Assembly: GCA_030431455.1 (NCBI GenBank)
Contig: JAUIJE010000015.1
Coordinates: 1 to 64,000 of the forward strand
Origin: a bacterium
GTDB taxonomy: Bacteria; Myxococcota; UBA727; JAUIJE01
Reading direction: 5' to 3'
Length of the DNA stretch: 64,000 nucleotides
In this document: piece after piece, positions 9,446-18,748 of the stretch
Numbering within the stretch: the first letter of the stretch is position 1
Layout: every line of letters starts with the position of its first letter
The notes under the pieces: generated by a model
What the model was told of the DNA's origin: nothing
Seen by the model: the letters and a program-made list of their open reading frames with translations, nothing else
Database searches by the model: none
Made by a program: the position numbers and the translations under genes

Positions 9446-10352
9446 ACGACGTCGTTCCTGCATTCTGGCGCGTCCGCACCTCGCAACCCCACCCGTCGTA
9501 AGATCCGCCGTGGCGTTCCGCGAGCTTTGTGAGCTCCATGACGACCGCGTGGATGTGATCAAGGGTCACGGCCTCCGTACGTACTGCCTGCACGCCCAGA
9601 GAACCTGGCTCTTCGCCCGCGGGAAGGTTCGTAGTCTCGAAACCGAGGGCCTTCGCGCTCGCTGTAAACTGTGCCCGGAGTCCAGCATCGGAAAAGTACG
9701 CGAAGTGGTCGACAGGACGTAAAACGTCATGTGCATCACCTCGAGCCGCAAGCGCGTCGACCACTTCTCGATCGAGCATCCAGCGGCGGCGCTCCGGGTC
9801 GGGGAGGAGAGACTCGCGAAAGGTCTGCCAGTTCGGGTCGGAGCGGGACTCGATATCGACGAGGTCTCGGAACTCATTGGGAAGGCGTTCGCGGAGTTCC
9901 GACGCCGACGCCGACGAGGGGGCGTAGATGAACCATTGCCACCGTCCGCAATTCCTGAGTCGCCCAACGTAGTGGAGACGGCTCTGGCTGCCTCCGCGGA
10001 GCCACGCGTCCTCCAGTGGCGCGACGCGATTCATCTCGCTGGTCTCACCCAAACCATTGGGGCCGCCGGCCTCCATTGAAAGAGTCAACACAAGCAACGT
10101 GGGGTAGCCCGGGAGCGGAGCTGTGGGCCAGTACGCCAGGTTCAGAAGGATGGATGCCGGTGCGTCCTCGACGCGCGACACGTAATAGTCCCACTCCCCC
10201 GGAGCGTCCGCCGCGTCTTGGGACGCAGGGAGTGCGAACCAGACTAGCGCACCGATGAACAGGGCCAGCGGAAGAAGGGGGGCCATGCCGAACCAAACCG
10301 GCCGCGGCGGTGTGTCTTCTTGATGTCTCGGTGTTGGCAAGGTCGCGTTCAC
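9432..10352 (-). CDS. Membrane-anchored DUF695/RraB-like protein
   Basis: A 306 aa protein: a short cytoplasmic N-terminus, one transmembrane helix (residues about 23-42, GMAPLLPLALFIGALVWFAL), a DUF695-like region starting GEWDYYVSRVEDAPASI, and a C-terminal RraB-like domain (RPVDHFAYFSDAGLRAQF ... HGGSYDGWGCEV). RraB proteins are small regulators that bind RNase E; DUF695 is often fused to such domains, with unknown function. The single N-terminal helix would tether both domains. It reads in cassette direction and terminates inside repeat R11 (final residues TSSNRE). The spacer ends match over 13 bp. Confidence 0.75.
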   Translation of the reverse strand: MNATLPTPRHQEDTPPRPVWFGMAPLLPLALFIGALVWFALPASQDAADAPGEWDYYVSRVEDAPASILLNLAYWPTAPLPGYPTLLVLTLSMEAGGPNGLGETSEMNRVAPLEDAWLRGGSQSRLHYVGRLRNCGRWQWFIYAPSSASASELRERLPNEFRDLVDIESRSDPNWQTFRESLLPDPERRRWMLDREVVDALAARGDAHDVLRPVDHFAYFSDAGLRAQFTASAKALGFETTNLPAGEEPGSLGVQAVRTEAVTLDHIHAVVMELTKLAERHGGSYDGWGCEVRTRQNAGTTSSNRE

Positions 10353-10378
10353 TGTTTTCGAGTCAACTCAGACGTCGT

Positions 10379-10657
10379 CCAATGCTCCAGAATAGCTGTC
10401 CGGAGCGGGCCCGAACGTAGCTACAAGCTGATTCTGGCCCGAAGGGCCTTCAACCTCAACCGTCTCTTCCGCGGAGGACCCCGAGCCGCCGATGTGGCCC
10501 GCCAGGACGCATTGCTAGAGCGCCTCTTTAGCGCGAATCGGAAGAGGCGCGTACATGGCGTAGCGTCCTGGCGGGCATCCACGCACGATATGTGCTTGGT
10601 TTTGTTTAGTTTTTGGGCAGTCCCGTAGGCCGGGGCTCAGCAGCTATTCTCTATTGG
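10379..10657 (-). repeat. attC-like repeat R12
   Basis: Left arm class C, right arm class I. Confidence 0.92.
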
Positions 10658-10678
10658 ATGACAGGGCTATTCGGCAGC

Positions 10679-11110
10679 TCATTCACTCGCCTCGCGCGAG
10701 ACGACAGCTGCGCCAAGCCTGGCGATACCGAACGTCGCGAAGCTGCCAACAGCGCGCGTATCCGTGAGCTCGTCACCCAGGTCCAGTTTGAATGGCCCCA
10801 CATCAATGATGGTTGGCTGAATCCGAAGTATCTGGCCGCCGGCCGAGTAGTCCCAGGTGCCGCGGAGCTGTTCAAGGAACGTCTGCTTGTCTGGAGGAGG
10901 GCCGAAGTTCCCCGTATCCCAGGCAAGCGCCGGCCGCGCTTCCAGAATCGACAACGCTGCCACGAACCGGTCGCCGGGACTCACGTTCACCAGCTCATCC
11001 ATGACCGTGACATGCGTGCCGCCCACCTCGAGAACTGCTTCGAGATACGGGCCGTCCGTCTTGACGAGAGTAGCTGGCGTACACGTACTGGGGTCTTTCA
11101 GCATGCGCAT
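10679..11110 (-). CDS. Hypothetical protein (cassette gene)
   Basis: A 143 aa soluble protein. The frame stays open into the repeat upstream, so I placed the start at the first Met inside the spacer (MRMLKDPSTCTPATLV). Segments such as GGTHVTVMDELVNVSPGDRF and LRIQPTIIDVGPFKLDLGDE suggest a beta-rich fold, but no family is recognised and there is no signal peptide. It has the cassette orientation. The spacer ends are complementary over 14 bp (ATTGGATGACAGGG/CCCTGTCATCCAAT). Confidence 0.6.
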   Translation of the reverse strand: MRMLKDPSTCTPATLVKTDGPYLEAVLEVGGTHVTVMDELVNVSPGDRFVAALSILEARPALAWDTGNFGPPPDKQTFLEQLRGTWDYSAGGQILRIQPTIIDVGPFKLDLGDELTDTRAVGSFATFGIARLGAAVVSREASE

Positions 11111-11130
11111 TCGCCTCGCTGCCCTGTCAT

Positions 11131-11406
11131 CCAATGCTCCAGAATAGCTGTCCGGAGCCGGCCCCAGACACCTCTTCAGCCCAAATGTAGCGCGAAGCGC
11201 TCTCAACCCCAATGCCGCTTCCGGCGCAGGACCCCGAGCGTGTTTTGGCCCGCCAGGTCGCCGTGAAAGAGCGCCACTTTAGCGCGAATCGGAAGTGGCG
11301 CTTGCTGTCCAGCGGCCTGGCGGGCATCTGCGCACGGGATGCGCTGAGTTCGTTTAGCTATTGTACGAGCCGTGAAGCGAGGGGCTCAGCAGCTATTCTC
11401 TATTGG
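11131..11406 (-). repeat. attC-like repeat R13
   Basis: Left arm class B, right arm class II; joined to a family A spacer. Confidence 0.92.
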
Positions 11407-11877
11407 GCGACAGCGAGTCGCCACGGTGTCCCAGGTGGTTGTATTCGCGTTCGCTGACCTGCGTTCGTCGTCGTGGGAGCCGAAATCGCTCGCGCCGAGG
11501 GCGTCTCGTAGGCCTCTCGGGCCACCCGGCTCTCCGAGGCTCCCCCGGCCGTTTCAAACCCGTCAGCCCGAGCAAACCCGTTCTACGGAGGCCCCTTGGC
11601 GCACGGAGACCGCCAGCGGCTCGCCCGAGGGCACGAGGCAGGGCGTCCGACCAACCCTCGGCCGCAAGCCGTGGTGAGCCCGCAGGATGACCGCTGCGCT
11701 GGCGGCTGCCTGCGGACTCCGAAGGCCAGCGGCCATTCCCCTGAACCAAGAACCCAATCCAACCCGGCGGTCTGCGCTGAGCCGGGGCCCGAGGCAAAAG
11801 AAGAAAGGGCACGAAGACCCCGCCGACCTGAGGCCAACCCCTCCTCCAAACAACCAGCAAGCGGAGCGTCCTGTCGC
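11407..11877. repeat. Family A spacer, copy 4
   Basis: 471 bp. Its recombinase-proximal end differs (CTCCAAACAACCAGCAAGCG in place of the usual CGATCAAAACCGATGATC), a variant shared with copy 7. Confidence 0.85.
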
Positions 11878-12156
11878 CCAATGCTCCAGAATAGCTGTCC
11901 GGAGCCAGGCACCGGAATCGCTACGAGCTGATTGTAGCCCGAAGGGCGTTCAACCCCAATCTTGCCCTGGCGGAGGACCCCGAGCCGCCCCCGTGGCCCG
12001 CCAGGACGCATTGATAGAGCGCCTCTTTAGCTCGAATCGGAAGAGGCGCGTACGTGGCGCAGCGTCCTGGCGGGCATCCGCGCACGATATGTGCTCAGTT
12101 TTGTTCGGTTTTTAGACAGTCCCGTAGGCCGGGGCTCAGCAGCTATTCTCTATTGG
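11878..12156 (-). repeat. attC-like repeat R14
   Basis: Left arm class A, right arm class I. Confidence 0.92.
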
Positions 12157-12192
12157 CCGACAACAAAAGAGTCCAAGTGACGCCGGCTCGCC

Positions 12193-12693
12193 CTACGCGG
12201 GCTCCACGCTCCCCGACCACAGGGACGTGTCTGGGTCCTGTCGTACGTGAAGATCAAAGCAGTGCGTACCGATGCAGATTCGGTGCTTGCTCGGACGGTA
12301 GTCAAGAAGCCCGAGGTTCATGAGCGATACAGACGCCGCGAATGCGGCAGTTGCATGCGTGGCCAAGGCAATCCCGGGAGCGAGAATCTTCGCAGAAAGC
12401 TGCTCGCGGGATTGCACAAAGTCGGTGAGTAAAAGGAGCTCGCCGAAAGAAGAGCTGAGCGCCCGTTTTGCAGGGGTGTTGAAGCCAGCCTCCAAAACGT
12501 TGACCAGAACGAAGCTCGCGGACCCAACACGAGATTGAATGGCCTCGTGCACGCCTGGTTGCATGAGTGCGGCACGCCAGAACCCGTGAAACTCTAGAAC
12601 TTGACCCTCGGAGTTTAGAATCAGCTTCGCGTCGGTCACGAAGGCCTCGGAGAACTGCTCGGCCATCCGCGGAGAATACCATGGTTGGGTCAT
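12193..12693 (-). CDS. Hypothetical protein (cassette gene)
   Basis: A 166 aa protein starting MTQPWYSPRMAEQFSEAF, the first Met within the spacer. The first two-thirds look alpha/beta (DAKLILNSEGQVLEFHGFWR, ASFVLVNVLEAGFNTPAKRA), followed by a hydrophobic segment (ATHATAAFAASVSLMNLGLL) and a Cys/His tail (RICIGTHCFDLHV). No recognised family; the hydrophobic segment is borderline for membrane insertion. Canonical cassette orientation, with spacer ends complementary over 13 bp. Confidence 0.6.
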   Translation of the reverse strand: MTQPWYSPRMAEQFSEAFVTDAKLILNSEGQVLEFHGFWRAALMQPGVHEAIQSRVGSASFVLVNVLEAGFNTPAKRALSSSFGELLLLTDFVQSREQLSAKILAPGIALATHATAAFAASVSLMNLGLLDYRPSKHRICIGTHCFDLHVRQDPDTSLWSGSVEPA

Positions 12694-12748
12694 GGACGGA
12701 CTTGAGGCCTGATAGCGGCCGGTTGGGACGTTCGAACCACGTTGTCGG

Positions 12749-13027
12749 CCAATGCTCCAGAATAGCTGTCCGGAGCCAGGCACCAGAACCGCTACAGCCC
12801 GATTGTAGCCCGAAGGGCCTTCAACCCCAATCTTGCCCTGGCGGAGGACCCCGAGTCGCCCCCGTGGCCCGCCAGGACGCACTGGTAGAGCGCCTCTTTA
12901 GCTCGAATCGGAGGAGGCGCGTACGTGGCGCAGCGTCCTGGCGGGCATCCGCGTGCGATATGTGCTCAGTTTTGTTCAGTTTTTGGATAGTGCCGTAGGC
13001 CGGGGCTCAGCAGCTATTCTCTATTGG
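12749..13027 (-). repeat. attC-like repeat R15
   Basis: Left arm class A, right arm class I, with one loop change (ATCGGAGGAGGCGC). Confidence 0.92.
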
Positions 13028-13106
13028 CTGACGTCGATCTGCGAGCCTGTCGGAACCTGCGTGGGACCCAACGAAGCGGGAGCCCCGGGCCAGGAACTGC
13101 TAGGAT

Positions 13107-13487
13107 ATGGGAATGCCAGGGCTACATGACCGCGTTGGAGCAGTTTCGGCAGCCATCCCCAGTTGGGTCGGTCGAACAATAGCTGCCACATGGATGGCAT
13201 TCACGGTCGTGCCGGCGGGCTGCGGAACCGAGCCACCGCCGTGTGTCTGTCGGCAAGCCCAAGATGTGCTGGACGATGCTGCCGACGAGTGTTCAGCATC
13301 ATCGCGGGTGGACCTGCAATGTAATGTCCTCCAGGACGGATGTGCCTCCTGCGACAGGTATTACGCATTCATTCGCGACCACGCGAAGTGTGAGGATGGG
13401 GCTATGAACGTGGGCGATGTCCCTGATGACATCTGCGACGACGATCCTCCTGACATGTGCCGGCTTGGAGCTGACGGATGTTCATGA
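13107..13487 (+). CDS. Cys-rich putative lipoprotein (plus-strand cassette gene)
   Basis: A 126 aa protein with a hydrophobic segment ending in a lipobox-like VPAGC at residues 35-39, then a mature domain with about ten cysteines (CVCRQAQDVLDDAADEC, CASCDRYYAF, DICDDDPPDMC). The long N-terminus before the hydrophobic segment is unusual; GTG or ATG codons nearer the segment could be the true start. No family recognised. It resembles 435-794 in style but not in alignable sequence. It lies against the usual cassette direction, so it must rely on its own promoter. Confidence 0.6.
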   Translation: MGMPGLHDRVGAVSAAIPSWVGRTIAATWMAFTVVPAGCGTEPPPCVCRQAQDVLDDAADECSASSRVDLQCNVLQDGCASCDRYYAFIRDHAKCEDGAMNVGDVPDDICDDDPPDMCRLGADGCS

Positions 13488-13544
13488 CCCTTGCCCATAA
13501 AGCGCTGAGTACGCAAGAGAGCCGTACACGTCTGAAGACGTCAG

Positions 13545-13823
13545 CCAATGCTCCAGAATAGCTGTCCGGAGCCAGGCACCAGATTCGCTACGACCCGATT
13601 GTAGCCCGAAGGGCCTTCAACCCCAATCTTGCCCTGGCGGAGGACCCCGAGCCGCCGATGTGGCCCGCCAGGACGCATCGGTAGAGCGCCTCTTTAGCTC
13701 GAATCGGAAGAGGCGCGTACGTGGCGCAGCGTCCTGGCGGGCATCCGCGTGCGATATGTGCTCAGTTTTGTTCAGTTTTCGGGCGATTCCGTAGGCCGGG
13801 GCTCAGCAGCTATTCTCTATTGG
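13545..13823 (-). repeat. attC-like repeat R16
   Basis: Left arm class A, right arm class I. Confidence 0.92.
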
Positions 13824-13859
13824 ATGACGAGACTTGGGGCGCACGGGGCCACCTCAGAC

Positions 13860-14852
13860 TCACAGCGGCGACAGATACCAGGGTGGAAACGTGTTGTTCT
13901 GCTTGAATGGCCTTTGCCAGCGGCAGGCCTCGGCGATTCGTGAGAGGGATGAACCGAGGCCTGCAATGTTGAACGAGATATTCTGCGGGGAACTGCTGAA
14001 CGGCGTGAATCGAAAGAGCATGGTTCGGTGCATCGTCGCGCGGCGCATGAAACCTTCAGGGTCGGGTAGGAAGAATGCGTGGCCGCTGGTGCTTTCGTTC
14101 GTGTTGAGCGTGACGGCAGCCTCTTTGTCAAATCTGACCGTGACGGTCGCTCCGTCGTAGTTCCCGGATTCGGTGTGTTGAGAATGGCCTGTAACAACAT
14201 AAGCCTCCGTCTCGCCTTCCAAACACCGGAGGAAAAGGGTCGGCCTATAGGCACGGCCGAGACTGCCGATGAGCTTAGTATTGGCATCAAGAGAAAGGGT
14301 GACGGTCGGTGAGTCGTCGATTTGCGAGCGCCCGGTCGTCAGCTTCCACCGCCCAGCTACAGCTCGAACCGTGCGTCGCTGGAACCCTTCTCGTTCAGCA
14401 AAGTCATCGAAGCACTTGCCACGGGCCGCCTTTCGCTTGATGTCGACACAAGTCTGGAAATCTGTGTGTGCGGTTTCGGAGAAGGTGGGCACAGAGGCGA
14501 GCGCCCCTTCCGTGGAGGAGCCCGTTTGCCAAGGAAGATAAGGAGCTACCTTGGGGTTGCGACAGTGCTTCTCGGTACAGAAGAGCCCCGACAGACATTC
14601 TGAGTTGACCGTACAATCGGAGAACTCCGCGAGCGATCCTGGAGGCGCGAGACACTTGCCGTTCGTGCAAGACTGACCATTCGCGCACAGCTTGCCCTCA
14701 ATGCACTCGCCACCGTAAACGGAGCAGACTTCCTCGAGGCAGATGTACCCCGCGCCGCACTCGCCGACAGCCTCGCAGCTTTCGCCGAGCGTGCGCGACC
14801 CCAGCGGAAAGGAAGGAAGCAACAACGCGAACGCGAGAAGGCTTACGATCAT
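13860..14852 (-). CDS. Secreted Cys-rich protein with VasI-like domain
   Basis: A 330 aa secreted protein. A signal peptide (MIVSLLAFALLLPSFPLG) is followed by a disulfide-rich module of Dickkopf style (CEAVGECGAGYICLEEVC, CANGQSCTNGKC), then from about residue 130 a VasI-like region (TCVDIKRKAARGKCFDDFAE ... SPTVTLSLDAN ... PTLFLRCLEGETEAYV). VasI/TagO proteins accompany type VI secretion systems, but none of the other system genes are here, so a different role is likely. Cassette orientation; the longest single gene in a minus-strand cassette. The stop lies close to repeat R16. Confidence 0.7.
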   Translation of the reverse strand: MIVSLLAFALLLPSFPLGSRTLGESCEAVGECGAGYICLEEVCSVYGGECIEGKLCANGQSCTNGKCLAPPGSLAEFSDCTVNSECLSGLFCTEKHCRNPKVAPYLPWQTGSSTEGALASVPTFSETAHTDFQTCVDIKRKAARGKCFDDFAEREGFQRRTVRAVAGRWKLTTGRSQIDDSPTVTLSLDANTKLIGSLGRAYRPTLFLRCLEGETEAYVVTGHSQHTESGNYDGATVTVRFDKEAAVTLNTNESTSGHAFFLPDPEGFMRRATMHRTMLFRFTPFSSSPQNISFNIAGLGSSLSRIAEACRWQRPFKQNNTFPPWYLSPL

Positions 14853-14925
14853 CGGCGCCTACCAGTTTGGGTTCTGTCCTGGGAAGACTACGCTGAGTCG
14901 GCTCCGGGAGTCATTCTCTCGTCAT

Positions 14926-15205
14926 CCAATGCTCCAGAATAGCTGTCCGGAGCCAGGCACCAGAATCGCTACAAGCTGATTGTAGCCCGAAGGGCCTTCA
15001 ACCCCAATCTTGCCCTGGCGGAGGACCCCGAGCCGCCCCCGTGGCCCGCCAGGACGCATTGGTTAGAGCGCCTCTTTAGCTCGAATCGGAAGAGGCGCGT
15101 ACGTGGCGCAGCGTCCTGGCGGGCATCTGCGCACGGTATGTGCTCAGTTCTGTTCAGCTTTTGAGCGATTGAGTAGGCCGGGGCTCAGCAGCTATTCTCT
15201 ATTGG
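14926..15205 (-). repeat. attC-like repeat R17
   Basis: Left arm class A, right arm class I with one inserted T (TTGGTTAGAGC). Confidence 0.92.
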
Positions 15206-15215
15206 AGGACACCGG

Positions 15216-15806
15216 TCACTCGCCACATTCGCACGACCTGGCGTCGCCTGGCGGAAAGCGCTCGGGTGGGTCGTTTGGCGGAAACCCTGCTTGAACGAAC
15301 CTTCGTTCAGCTGTTTCCTCGTCTTGCCCGATGAGGCAGCTCGGGAACACGACCCGTTCAGCAATGAACGGCGGCCTGCCGTCGGCGTCGAGAACTCTTT
15401 GGGGCGTCGCACGGTAGATTCGAAAGAAGCCTCTCTCGGGTAGCAAGAGTGTCTCCGGCAGCATGGCGTGTATGCGCGTCCCGTCGTCAACGTCGGTGAC
15501 CCAACTTTGGTGAACCTGGAGCCAGCCAGAAATGATGATGGCGGTGCCGGAGTTGATGACGCCGCCGGAACCGGGTGGGCACTCACAGGGCTCCAGGGAA
15601 CCATCCGGCAGGCCGCCGTCGGGAATGGGGGAAATCGCCGCGCCCAGCACCTCGTCTCCCTCGCCGAGAACCAGGGCGTCGCCCGCTGCGTGAGCTTGAA
15701 CCAGCACTTGGTGGCAGTCCTCCGGCGGCGGACTAATGGGGCCATCAGCCGCGCCGGACCCGAGTAGGTAGCAGCCGTGCAGTGCGAAGCCCAACAGTCC
15801 TAGCAA
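15216..15806 (-). CDS. Putative lipoprotein (cassette gene)
   Basis: A 196 aa protein with a short signal (MLGLLGFALHGC) whose Cys could be the lipidation site. The mature part has a probable beta-sandwich look (VLGEGDEVLGAAISPIPDGG, SGTAIIISGWLQVHQSW) with scattered cysteines (CECPPG, SCECGE). The last residues end just at the repeat. No recognised family. An alternative start upstream of this Met is possible, because the signal peptide is very short and lacks basic residues. Cassette orientation, spacer ends complementary over 13 bp. Confidence 0.6.
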   Translation of the reverse strand: MLGLLGFALHGCYLLGSGAADGPISPPPEDCHQVLVQAHAAGDALVLGEGDEVLGAAISPIPDGGLPDGSLEPCECPPGSGGVINSGTAIIISGWLQVHQSWVTDVDDGTRIHAMLPETLLLPERGFFRIYRATPQRVLDADGRPPFIAERVVFPSCLIGQDEETAERRFVQAGFPPNDPPERFPPGDARSCECGE

Positions 15807-15843
15807 TAAACGGCCAGTACGAAGCGAAAGAAACAGGTGTCCT

Positions 15844-16118
15844 CCAATGCTCCAGAATAGCTGTCCGGAGCGGGCCCGAACGTAGCTACGAGCTGATTCT
15901 GGCCCGAAGGGCCTTCAACCACAACTCCGGCTTCCGCGTAGGACCCCGAGCGTGTTTCGGCCCGCCAGGTCGCCGTGAAAGAGCGCCACTTTAGCGCGAA
16001 TCGGAAGTGGCGCTTGCTGTCCAGCGGCCTGACGGGCATCCGCGCACAAGATGCGCTGAGTTCATTTGGTTCGTGTACGAGCCGTGAAGCGAGGGGCTCA
16101 GCAGCTATTCTCTATTGG
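15844..16118 (-). repeat. attC-like repeat R18
   Basis: Left arm class C, right arm class II, with one unpaired change in the closing stem (CCTGACGGGC); joined to a family A spacer. Confidence 0.92.
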
Positions 16119-16583
16119 GCGACAGCGAGTCGCCACAGTGCCCCAGGTGGTTGTATTCGCGTTCGCTGACCTGCGTTTGTCGTCGTGGGAGCCGAAATCG
16201 CTCGCGCCGAGGGCGTCTCGTAGGCCTGTCGGGCCACCCGGCTCTCCGGGGCTCCCCCGGCCGCTCCAAACCGGTCTGCCCGACCAAACCCGCTCGTCGG
16301 AGGCCCCTGAGCGCACGGAGGCCGCCAGCGGCTCGCCCGAAAGCGCGGGGCAGGGCTCACCGACCAATCCTCGCCGCAAGCCGCCGTAAGCCCGCAAGAT
16401 GGTCGCTCTGCTGGGGGCTGCCTGCGGACGCCGAAGGCCAGCGGCCAACTCCCCTGAACCAGGAATCCAATCCAAACCCGGCGGTCTTCGCTGACCCGAG
16501 GCCCGAGGCAAACAAAGAAAGGGTGCGGAGACCCCGCTGACCTGAGGCCCACCCCTTCCGATCAAAACCGATGATCCTGTCGC
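16119..16583. repeat. Family A spacer, copy 5
   Basis: 465 bp. On the minus strand a 155-codon frame with a TTG start crosses it, ending GASDFGSHDDKRRSANA; the same end frame is alignable to family B (GANDFGTHDEELDVADP). This is the only hint of past coding. Confidence 0.85.
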
Positions 16584-16862
16584 CCAATGCTCCAGAATAG
16601 CTGTCCGGAGCCAGGGGCCGAATCCGCTACGAGCTGATTGTAGCCCGAAGGGCCTTCAACCCCAATCTTGCTCTGGCGGAGGACCCCGAGCCGCCGATGT
16701 GGCCCGCCAGGACGCATTGGTAGAGCGCCTCTTTAGCGCGAGTCGGAAGAGGCGCGTACGTGGCGCAGCGTCCTGGCGGGCATCTGAGCACGATATGTGC
16801 TCAGTTTTGTTCAGTTTTCTGACGGTGCCGTAGGCCGGGGCTCAGCAGCTATTCTCTATTGG
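16584..16862 (-). repeat. attC-like repeat R19
   Basis: Left arm class A with small changes (CAGGGGCCGAATCC), right arm class I. Confidence 0.92.
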
Positions 16863-17300
16863 GCGACACGATTCGCCACAGTGTCCCAGGTGGGTCGCAT
16901 TCGGGTCTGCGACATCCAGTTCCTCGTCGTGGGTCCCGAAATCGTTCGCGCCGAGGTCCTTCCGTAGGCTTCCCACGCCCTCCCGGCTCTTCGGGGGGCT
17001 GCCCGGCCGCCAAACCCGGCTCGCTCCGACCAAACCTGTCCGGCGAGGCCAGGAAGCGTGGGGCGCTGGGCGGCGGCCTTCCTGAACCAAGAGAGTCCTC
17101 GAGTACCGGCGACCCGCGCTGACAAATGGACCGAGGCGAAGCGACTACCGGCTCCACCGATTGAGAAGAACCCCAACCTTTAGAAGGAAACGGAGTGGCG
17201 TAGATAGAGGATCACAAAGTGAGCCGGAGGAGCGCCCGAAGACAGACCTTCGGGTTTTGAAGACGAATGAACCTTCTCAAACGAAAGAATGTCCTGTCGC
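16863..17300. repeat. Family B spacer, copy 2
   Basis: 438 bp. Nearly identical to copy 1 over its last 130 bases, including the CCCGAAG/CTTCGGG-TTTT hairpin; more divergent in the GC-rich middle. It sits directly between family A copies 5 and 6. Confidence 0.7.
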
Positions 17301-17575
17301 CCAATGCTCCAGAATAGCTGTCCGGAGCCAGGCACCAGATTCGCTACGAGCTGATTGTAGCCCGAAGGGCCTTCAACCCCAATCTTGCCCTGGCGTAGGA
17401 CCCCGAGCGTGTTTTGGCCCGCCAGGTCGCCGTGAAAGAGCGCCACTTTAGCGCGAATCGGAAGTGGCGCTTGCTGTCCAGCGGCCTGGCGGGCATCCGC
17501 GCACAAGATGCGCTGAACTCATTTGGTTTATGTACGAGTCGTGAAGCGAGGGGCTCAGCAGCTATTCTCTATTGG
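17301..17575 (-). repeat. attC-like repeat R20
   Basis: Left arm class A, right arm class II; joined to a family A spacer. Confidence 0.92.
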
Positions 17576-18041
17576 GCGACAGCGAGTCGCCAAGGTGCCC
17601 CAGGTAGTTGTATTCGAGTTCGCTGACCTGCGTTTGTCGTCGTGGGAGCCGAAATCGCTCGCGCCGAGGGCGTCTCGTAGGCTTCTCGGGCCACCCGGCC
17701 GTCCGGGGCTCCCCTGGCCGCTACAAACCGACCAGCCTGACCAAACCCGCTTTCTACGGAGGCCCCTGGGCGCACGGAGGCCGCCAGCGGCTCCCCCGAA
17801 AGTGCGGGGCAGGGCTCACCGACCAATCCTTGGCCGCGAGCCGGCGTGAGCCCGCAAGATGACCGCTCCGCTGGGGCTGCCGGTGGACTCCGAAGGCCAG
17901 CGGCCATTCCCCATGAACGAAGAACCCAATCCAAACCGGCGGTCTGCGCTGACCTGAGGCCCGAGGCAAACGAAAAAGGGGTGCGGAGACCCCGCTGACC
18001 TGAGGCCCGCCCCTTCCGATCTAAACCGATGATCCTGTCGC
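17576..18041. repeat. Family A spacer, copy 6
   Basis: 466 bp. Shares several unusual substitutions with copy 8 (CCTGGCCGCTACAAACCG, TTTCTACGGAGG), suggesting one was copied from the other recently. Confidence 0.85.
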
Positions 18042-18320
18042 CCAATGCTCCAGAATAGCTGTCCGGAGCTAGGCACCGGAATAGCTTCGAGCTGATTGTA
18101 GCCCGAAGGGCCAACAACCCCAATCTTGCCCTGGCGGAGGACCCCGAGCCGCCCCTGTGGCCCGCCAGGACGCACTGGTAGAGCGCCTCTTTAGCTCGAA
18201 TCGGAAGAGGCGCGTACGTGGCGCAGCGTCCTGGCGGGCATCCGCGCACGGTATGTGCTCAGTTTTGTTCGGTTTTTGGATATTCCCGTAGGCCGGGGCT
18301 CAGCAGCTATTCTCTATTGG
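18042..18320 (-). repeat. attC-like repeat R21
   Basis: Left arm class A (with GGGCCAACAACC in place of GGGCCTTCAACC), right arm class I. Confidence 0.92.
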
Positions 18321-18434
18321 GTGACACGGTCCGCATGTTGCCACCTCAAATGGCACCGCCATGCACCCCGGTAGCTTCATGGCCGCTACGGCGCGTGGTA
18401 TGAATCGGAAGGCCAATCGAACCTGGGGAACCGA

Positions 18435-18659
18435 ATGAACGCCATCCTCCACAACTACGGCACGGGATGGGTCGGAGTCTCGCTCGCATTGAAGAGTGAG
18501 GAGATCGACGAACTGTGCCGTCGCCTGCGCCAGCTACAGAACGGTGAGGTCGGCCACTTCCACCTAAGGTGTGACGACCTCGAAGGACAGGAGGGCTTGG
18601 CGGACGTCTCGATAAGTACCCAGGGCCCCGACGAGCTGGACAACATGGTGGTCGAATAG
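18435..18659 (+). CDS. Small Imm32-like protein (cassette gene)
   Basis: A 74 aa acidic protein (MNAILHNYGTGWVGVSLALK...) with GGGGAA upstream of the ATG. The pattern of a beta-strand pair, a helix with SEEIDELCRRLRQLQNG, and a C-terminal DVSISTQGPDELDNMVV resembles Imm32-type immunity proteins, which neutralise polymorphic toxins. No toxin is adjacent, so it could be an orphan immunity gene protecting against neighbours. The family call rests on pattern only. It is co-oriented with, and 89 bases upstream of, an Xre-type regulator. Confidence 0.6.
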   Translation: MNAILHNYGTGWVGVSLALKSEEIDELCRRLRQLQNGEVGHFHLRCDDLEGQEGLADVSISTQGPDELDNMVVE

Positions 18660-18748
18660 CGTCTGGAGCCGCCGGTATCGAACAAGTGGCCAGGACCGAC
18701 GGCCGCCAGCGGACCGTCGAACATGTGGATGCAGTCGAGGGGCAGACA

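Noticed and set aside
13860-14852. A type VI secretion system gene
   Set aside because: Only a VasI-like domain is present; no other type VI gene occurs in the window and the protein has an added Cys-rich module.
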